Made by a program: the position numbers and the translations under genes. Shown here piece by piece: positions 14,400 to 17,515 of a stretch of DNA of 17,515 bases. The stretch is from CAZHYM01 sp964536785. GTDB lineage: Bacteria; Patescibacteriota; Saccharimonadia; Saccharimonadales; Saccharimonadaceae. Numbering within the stretch: position 1 is the first letter of the stretch; the number at the start of each line of letters is the position of its first letter. The notes beneath the pieces are model-generated. The model did not search any database, was not told the DNA's origin, and saw only the letters and a list, made by a program, of their open reading frames with translations. Where the stretch lies: positions 1 through 17,515 of the forward strand of contig CAZHYM010000009.1 of NCBI GenBank assembly GCA_964536785.1. The letters are read 5' to 3'.

Positions 14400-14630
14400 C
14401 TACTCGGTTCCACTTGGCGCCACTTCGTTAGATCCGCTAGGAGCAGGTGTGGGAGTAGGCGTTGGAACTTCTAGATTGATATTTGTTGAGTCACTTGGTG
14501 TGGTGTCTGTTTGTCCACCAAAATATTGGTAAGCAAAATACCCGATTAGCGCTAACGCGATTAAAGTGACTACTGCGACAACAGCACCTGAGCCGTTATC
14601 TCTTTCTATTACAACTGGTTGATCTGTCAT
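14400..14630 (-). CDS. Small single-TM protein with Pro/Thr/Ser-rich tail
   Basis: 76 aa. A short polar N-terminus is followed by one transmembrane helix (about 15-36, GAVVAVVTLIALALIGYFAYQ), then a low-complexity tail with PTPTPTPAPSGS. No homology is recognised. The tail is probably outside the cell and flexible. It has a strong AAAGGAG site (14637-14643) 6 nt before its ATG and a TATAAT at 14660-14665. It leads a two-gene stress-type unit with the GlsB-like gene. It is supported as a real gene by its ribosome binding site and promoter; its function is unknown. Confidence 0.75.
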   Translation of the reverse strand: MTDQPVVIERDNGSGAVVAVVTLIALALIGYFAYQYFGGQTDTTPSDSTNINLEVPTPTPTPAPSGSNEVAPSGTE

Positions 14631-14659
14631 ACAAATCTCCTTTATTAATCAGTGTCTCG

Positions 14660-14665
14660 ATTATA
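14660..14665 (-). promoter_or_regulatory. -10 box for the small TM protein / GlsB-like pair
   Basis: TATAAT on the - strand, about 29 nt from the ATG at 14630, in the 67-bp spacer after the ABC ATPase gene. No clear -35 was found. Confidence 0.5.
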
Positions 14666-14697
14666 TATCCGGAGATTCTATAAAGATGTAAGATTTT

Positions 14698-15414
14698 TTA
14701 CAAATCCTTAAAATAATCACGCAAACTTAAGTCAGTCTTAGATTTATCTATTAACTGAGCTGGGCTTCCCTGTTCGCTAATCAAGCCATTTTCGATAAAC
14801 CATATTTGATCAGCAACATTTATAGCGAATTCGATATTATGCGTTACGATAAATTGGGTAATTTGCGTGCTTTTAAGCCGGTTAACGACTTTTTCTAACT
14901 CGATAACATTGGCTGGATCTAACGCGCTAGTTGGCTCATCGTAAAGTAAAATCTTTGGTTTCATCATAAGCTCTCTTGCGATAGCAACTCTTTGCTGTTG
15001 CCCACCGGATAAGTGATTAGGATAAGCCTTGGCTTTATCTTGCAACCCGACTTCTTCTAGAATTTTTTGGGCTTCTTCTTTAGCCTTTGCATCTGTCATC
15101 TTATTAATTATTACTGGCGCTATGGTTAGGTTTCTCTCAACAGTCAAATGCGGAAACAAATTAAAACCCTGAAACACCATGCCAGAAACCGTCTCAGACC
15201 CAGGAACGTCGTTGATAGATACGCCATCGATTGTTATATTACCCTCAGTTGGAATTTCGGTCCGATTTAGACAACGAAGGATAGTTGTTTTGCCGGAGCC
15301 GCTCGCCCCAATAATTACGACTACCGAACCAGTTTGAATTTCTTGATTAATACCTTTTAGTACGTGATTTTCCCCGTAACTCTTGTGTAAATTATTGATT
15401 TTAATTACTGACAC
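14698..15414 (-). CDS. Polar amino-acid ABC transporter ATP-binding protein (GlnQ-like)
   Basis: 238 aa from GTG at 15414. Walker A is GASGSGKTT (about 36-44), Q-loop Q82, signature LSGGQ (135-139), Walker B ILLYDE (155-160), and switch H192. The sequence matches the HisP/GlnQ subfamily that powers uptake of polar amino acids. The GTG is chosen because GAGGAGG lies 4 nt before it; a TTG at 15429 is in frame but lies upstream of that site. The gene overlaps the stop of the permease gene by 14 bp, so the two are translationally coupled. It forms a homodimer on the cytoplasmic face of the transporter. Confidence 0.92.
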   Translation of the reverse strand: MSVIKINNLHKSYGENHVLKGINQEIQTGSVVVIIGASGSGKTTILRCLNRTEIPTEGNITIDGVSINDVPGSETVSGMVFQGFNLFPHLTVERNLTIAPVIINKMTDAKAKEEAQKILEEVGLQDKAKAYPNHLSGGQQQRVAIARELMMKPKILLYDEPTSALDPANVIELEKVVNRLKSTQITQFIVTHNIEFAINVADQIWFIENGLISEQGSPAQLIDKSKTDLSLRDYFKDL

Positions 15415-16894
15415 GTAGCCTCCTCTCAATTCTGTCTGAAGCTCGAGTGAGAATAGTCGTTAGAAGTAAGTAAATTAAAGCAGCGGCTGCCAAAGATTCA
15501 AATGCGGTCGCTGTTTGAAACCTGATATTGTCAGCCCCTCGCATCAAATCAGCCAGGCCTATCCAACCGACAACTGAAGTCTCTTTTACTAGCGCTATAA
15601 ACTCATTAACTAAGCTAGGCAAGGAATTTTTTAAAACTTGTGGCATGGTAATATACCAAATTGTTTGGCGATAATTAAATCCCAGTGACTCAGCCGCCTC
15701 CCACTGTCCTTTTGGCAAAGCTTCAAACCCAGATCTTAAAATCTCAGCTATGTAGGCCGCGCTGTTCAGTCCAAATGCCACTGAAGCGATAATTATTTTA
15801 GGGAAACCAGGTTGGGAAAAAATTACATAATAAAATATCAATAACTGCACAAGGACTGGCGTTCCTCTGATTATCGTAGTATAGATTTTCGCTAACATTG
15901 CTAGTGGATTAAATTCGCTCAACCGATTTGGTTTTTTACTCAAAAATTTAAATGGCTTAAATCTCGATATCCGCATCACCACGATTAGTAAGCCGAGAAT
16001 TACTCCAAAAATTACCGAAACTGCCGAAACCAATAAAGTAATCCCCAAGCCCTTCACTAGGAACATATACCGATCTTCACCTAAGAATATGTCCTTTGTT
16101 GACATCTTCTCAGTGGAAACTTCATCTCCGACTTTACTAACTTGGAAATACTTATCCATCATTGAGTCGTAAGTTCCATCTTCTTTAATTCGCGCAATAG
16201 TCCTATTGGCGCTTTGCAGAAGCTCTACATCTTCCTTATTAAAAGCGAGTGCGTAATTTTCAGCAGATAGTTGCTCGGTGAGCATTTTGAGCTCCGGTTT
16301 ATTTTTTAGATATTTTTCAGCTGGAGCGTTATCTAATACAACCGCATCGATTCGACCAGTTGAAAGTTCTTGCAGAACGGCCGGGACGGCCGGGAATTGA
16401 ATTTTTTCGGCGTCTTCTATCTCTCCCACCATCTCATCACCCGTCGTGCCGAGTTGAACACCGATCTTCTTGCCCTTTAGGTCTGCTTTGGTTTTAATTT
16501 CCAAATTATCTCGTTTAACAATAATCATTTGAGACGCTTCATAATACGGATCAGAAAAATTAACACTCTTTGCTCGTTCCTCGGTTGCTGTCATCCCCGC
16601 CGCTACAACATCAATTCGACCAGCCTGCAAGGCTGCCAATAGCCCATCAAAAGCGACTTGCTCAATGACTAACTCTCTATCTAAATCATCGGCTACTTCT
16701 TGAACTAGATCAACATCAAATCCCACTGTTTCGCCGTTTTTAATATATTCAAAAGGTTCAAAACCTACGTCTGTTCCTACGATTAGCTTTTCTCGATCCG
16801 ATTTAGGGACTAAATACTTTGACGCGCCAAAGCCTAGGCCAATGACTACCAGAAAAGCCGTAACTAATAAGATAATTTTATGAATTTTTTTCAT
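15401..16894 (-). CDS. Amino-acid ABC transporter, substrate-binding protein fused to permease (GlnP-like)
   Basis: 497 aa. An N-terminal membrane anchor (about 7-24) leads into a type-II substrate-binding domain (about 36-262) with VGTDVGFEPFEY and TATEERAKSVNFSDPYY, where R107 is the usual Arg that grips the substrate carboxylate. The C-terminal part (about 270-495) is a HisM/GlnP permease with five or so helices and the EAA loop (from E399, EAAESLG...MPQ) that docks the ATPase. Fusion of binding domain and permease is known in GlnPQ of lactic acid bacteria. It should import polar amino acids such as Gln, Glu, His or Arg; specificity cannot be read here. Its leader is about 11 nt with no ribosome binding site. 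Confidence 0.92.
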   Translation of the reverse strand: MKKIHKIILLVTAFLVVIGLGFGASKYLVPKSDREKLIVGTDVGFEPFEYIKNGETVGFDVDLVQEVADDLDRELVIEQVAFDGLLAALQAGRIDVVAAGMTATEERAKSVNFSDPYYEASQMIIVKRDNLEIKTKADLKGKKIGVQLGTTGDEMVGEIEDAEKIQFPAVPAVLQELSTGRIDAVVLDNAPAEKYLKNKPELKMLTEQLSAENYALAFNKEDVELLQSANRTIARIKEDGTYDSMMDKYFQVSKVGDEVSTEKMSTKDIFLGEDRYMFLVKGLGITLLVSAVSVIFGVILGLLIVVMRISRFKPFKFLSKKPNRLSEFNPLAMLAKIYTTIIRGTPVLVQLLIFYYVIFSQPGFPKIIIASVAFGLNSAAYIAEILRSGFEALPKGQWEAAESLGFNYRQTIWYITMPQVLKNSLPSLVNEFIALVKETSVVGWIGLADLMRGADNIRFQTATAFESLAAAALIYLLLTTILTRASDRIERRLRVSN

Positions 16895-16911
16895 ACTAAA
16901 CTTGTGTCTTT

Positions 16912-16920
16912 AGCATACCA
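16912..16920 (-). promoter_or_regulatory. Extended -10 promoter of the amino-acid transporter operon
   Basis: On the - strand TGG precedes TATGCT (16917-16912). The start would be near 16905, 11 nt before the ATG. This is the same TGnTATGCT form seen at 1442, 2252 and 5967. Confidence 0.55.
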
Positions 16921-16936
16921 CTTATGTTTAGATAAG

Positions 16937-16968
16937 TAAAAGAGGCCCTCGCAATTGAGCCTCTTTTA
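16937..16968 (-). terminator. Stem-loop terminator of hsp20
   Basis: TAAAAGAGGC (16937-16946) and GCCTCTTTTA (16959-16968) form a 10-bp stem with a 12-nt loop, 18 bp after the end of the Hsp20 gene. On the - strand the 3' arm ends in a T run. Confidence 0.75.
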
Positions 16969-16985
16969 GCAATTTTCTCTATAAG

Positions 16986-17411
16986 TTACGACTTATTTGA
17001 GTTAATCGTAATCTTTTTTGGTTCTGGGAGAGGTATCAAAGGCACTTTCACCTTAAGCACGCCGTCGTTTAAATCGGCTTCAATTTTATCCGCTTCAGCC
17101 CGCTTTGGCAGGGCAATCCTACGGTAAAAACTGCTTGAACTTTCACGGACAACGTATTGCTTGCCTTTGTCCTCTTCCTTCTCGTGTCGTTCAGCGCTGA
17201 TAATTAAAGCTCCGTTATCGACTTCGATATTGATGTCTTTTTGCTCAAAATTAGGCAAATGCGCCTCAACCATCAACTGATTGTCTTTGGTATAAACATC
17301 GGTTGTCGGGATGTTCATACCTTTGATTGGCGATAACCAATCATCGCCAAAAAACTGTTTCTGCAGAGCCGATAGCTCCGAAAATGGATCCCACTTCACA
17401 AGATTACTCAT
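16986..17411 (-). CDS. hsp20: Small heat-shock protein, Hsp20 / alpha-crystallin family
   Basis: 141 aa from ATG at 17411. The alpha-crystallin domain covers about 35-124, with the DVYTKDNQLMVEAHLPNF start, FYRRIALP, and the GVL motif at 117-119 (DGVLKVKVP). The C-terminal I134-x-I136 motif, which joins subunits into oligomers, is present. It is an ATP-independent holdase that binds unfolding proteins. An in-frame ATG at 17429 exists but lies ahead of the GGAAGGAG ribosome binding site, so 17411 is preferred. It is a single-gene unit with a CIRCE-controlled promoter upstream and a terminator downstream, which indicates heat induction through HrcA. Confidence 0.93.
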   Translation of the reverse strand: MSNLVKWDPFSELSALQKQFFGDDWLSPIKGMNIPTTDVYTKDNQLMVEAHLPNFEQKDINIEVDNGALIISAERHEKEEDKGKQYVVRESSSSFYRRIALPKRAEADKIEADLNDGVLKVKVPLIPLPEPKKITINSNKS

Positions 17412-17472
17412 ATATTTCTCCTTCCTCATTTAGTTAAAATGGTTGCCAGAGAAGCATATAGCTTCCATAATT

Positions 17473-17501
17473 AGTATAAAAAATTAGCAGTCGTCTGTCA
17501 A
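17473..17501 (-). promoter_or_regulatory. hsp20 promoter, consensus -35/-10
   Basis: On the - strand TTGACA (17501-17496) and TATACT (17478-17473) are spaced by exactly 17 bp. The start is near 17466, giving a leader of about 55 nt. The -35 box lies inside the spacer of the CIRCE element. Confidence 0.85.
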
Positions 17502-17510
17502 GAGTGCTAA
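17484..17510. promoter_or_regulatory. CIRCE operator (HrcA binding site)
   Basis: Arms TTAGCAGTC (17484-17492) and GAGTGCTAA (17502-17510) are separated by exactly 9 bp. The consensus arms are TTAGCACTC and GAGTGCTAA, so there is a single mismatch. The operator encloses the -35 box of hsp20, so bound HrcA would block RNA polymerase. An hrcA gene is expected elsewhere in the genome. Confidence 0.93.
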
Positions 17511-17515
17511 TACGA

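Overview
This window most likely comes from a member of the Candidate Phyla Radiation (Patescibacteria), with Candidatus Saccharibacteria as the best guess. This is a judgement from gene content, not a tree. The supports are low-to-moderate GC, very tight packing (several convergent gene pairs overlap or are 2 bases apart), an RRM/RGG RNA-binding protein, a 7TM-type histidine kinase, many short AT-rich leaders and apparent leaderless starts, and surface proteins resembling Gram-positive ones. UGA is used as a stop. Two runs of exactly 100 N (1473-1572 and 12901-13000) are scaffold gaps of unknown true size.

Region 1 (1-4939) is a five-gene surface-protein cluster on the + strand. It holds the 3' part of a large protein (RCC1 repeats, IPT/TIG, fibronectin III, then a beta-rich C-terminal domain), two small secreted paralogs made almost only of that C-terminal domain, a secreted protein with a C-terminal membrane anchor that resembles the DUF916 partner of WxL proteins, and an Ig-like protein ending in a PPNTG-hydrophobic-basic tail. 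The layout matches the csc (cell-surface complex) / WxL clusters of Firmicutes, but the Trp-x-Leu signature is replaced by Tyr-Thr-Ala. I regard it as the most interesting system here.

Region 2 (4942-8384) has an SDR-family L-threonine 3-dehydrogenase-like gene on the - strand, divergent from an RRM RNA-binding protein with a structured 5' leader and a clear terminator, followed by a membrane-anchored subtilisin-like protease.

Region 3 (8387-13974) is signalling and acyltransferase-like genes: a large membrane histidine kinase, a DUF2156/GNAT-fold protein, a second protein with a probable GNAT-like C-terminus, a response regulator broken by the second gap, a Crp/Fnr-type regulator that lost its N-terminus to the gap and carries a frameshift, and a receiver-like protein without phosphorylation residues. 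Three of these genes appear to be transcribed as leaderless mRNAs.

Region 4 (14029-17515, all - strand) is stress and transport: Hsp20 under a CIRCE operator, a GlnPQ-type amino-acid importer (substrate-binding protein fused to permease, plus ATPase), a small single-TM protein, and a GlsB/YeaQ-type membrane protein. No rRNA, tRNA, CRISPR array or insertion sequence was seen.
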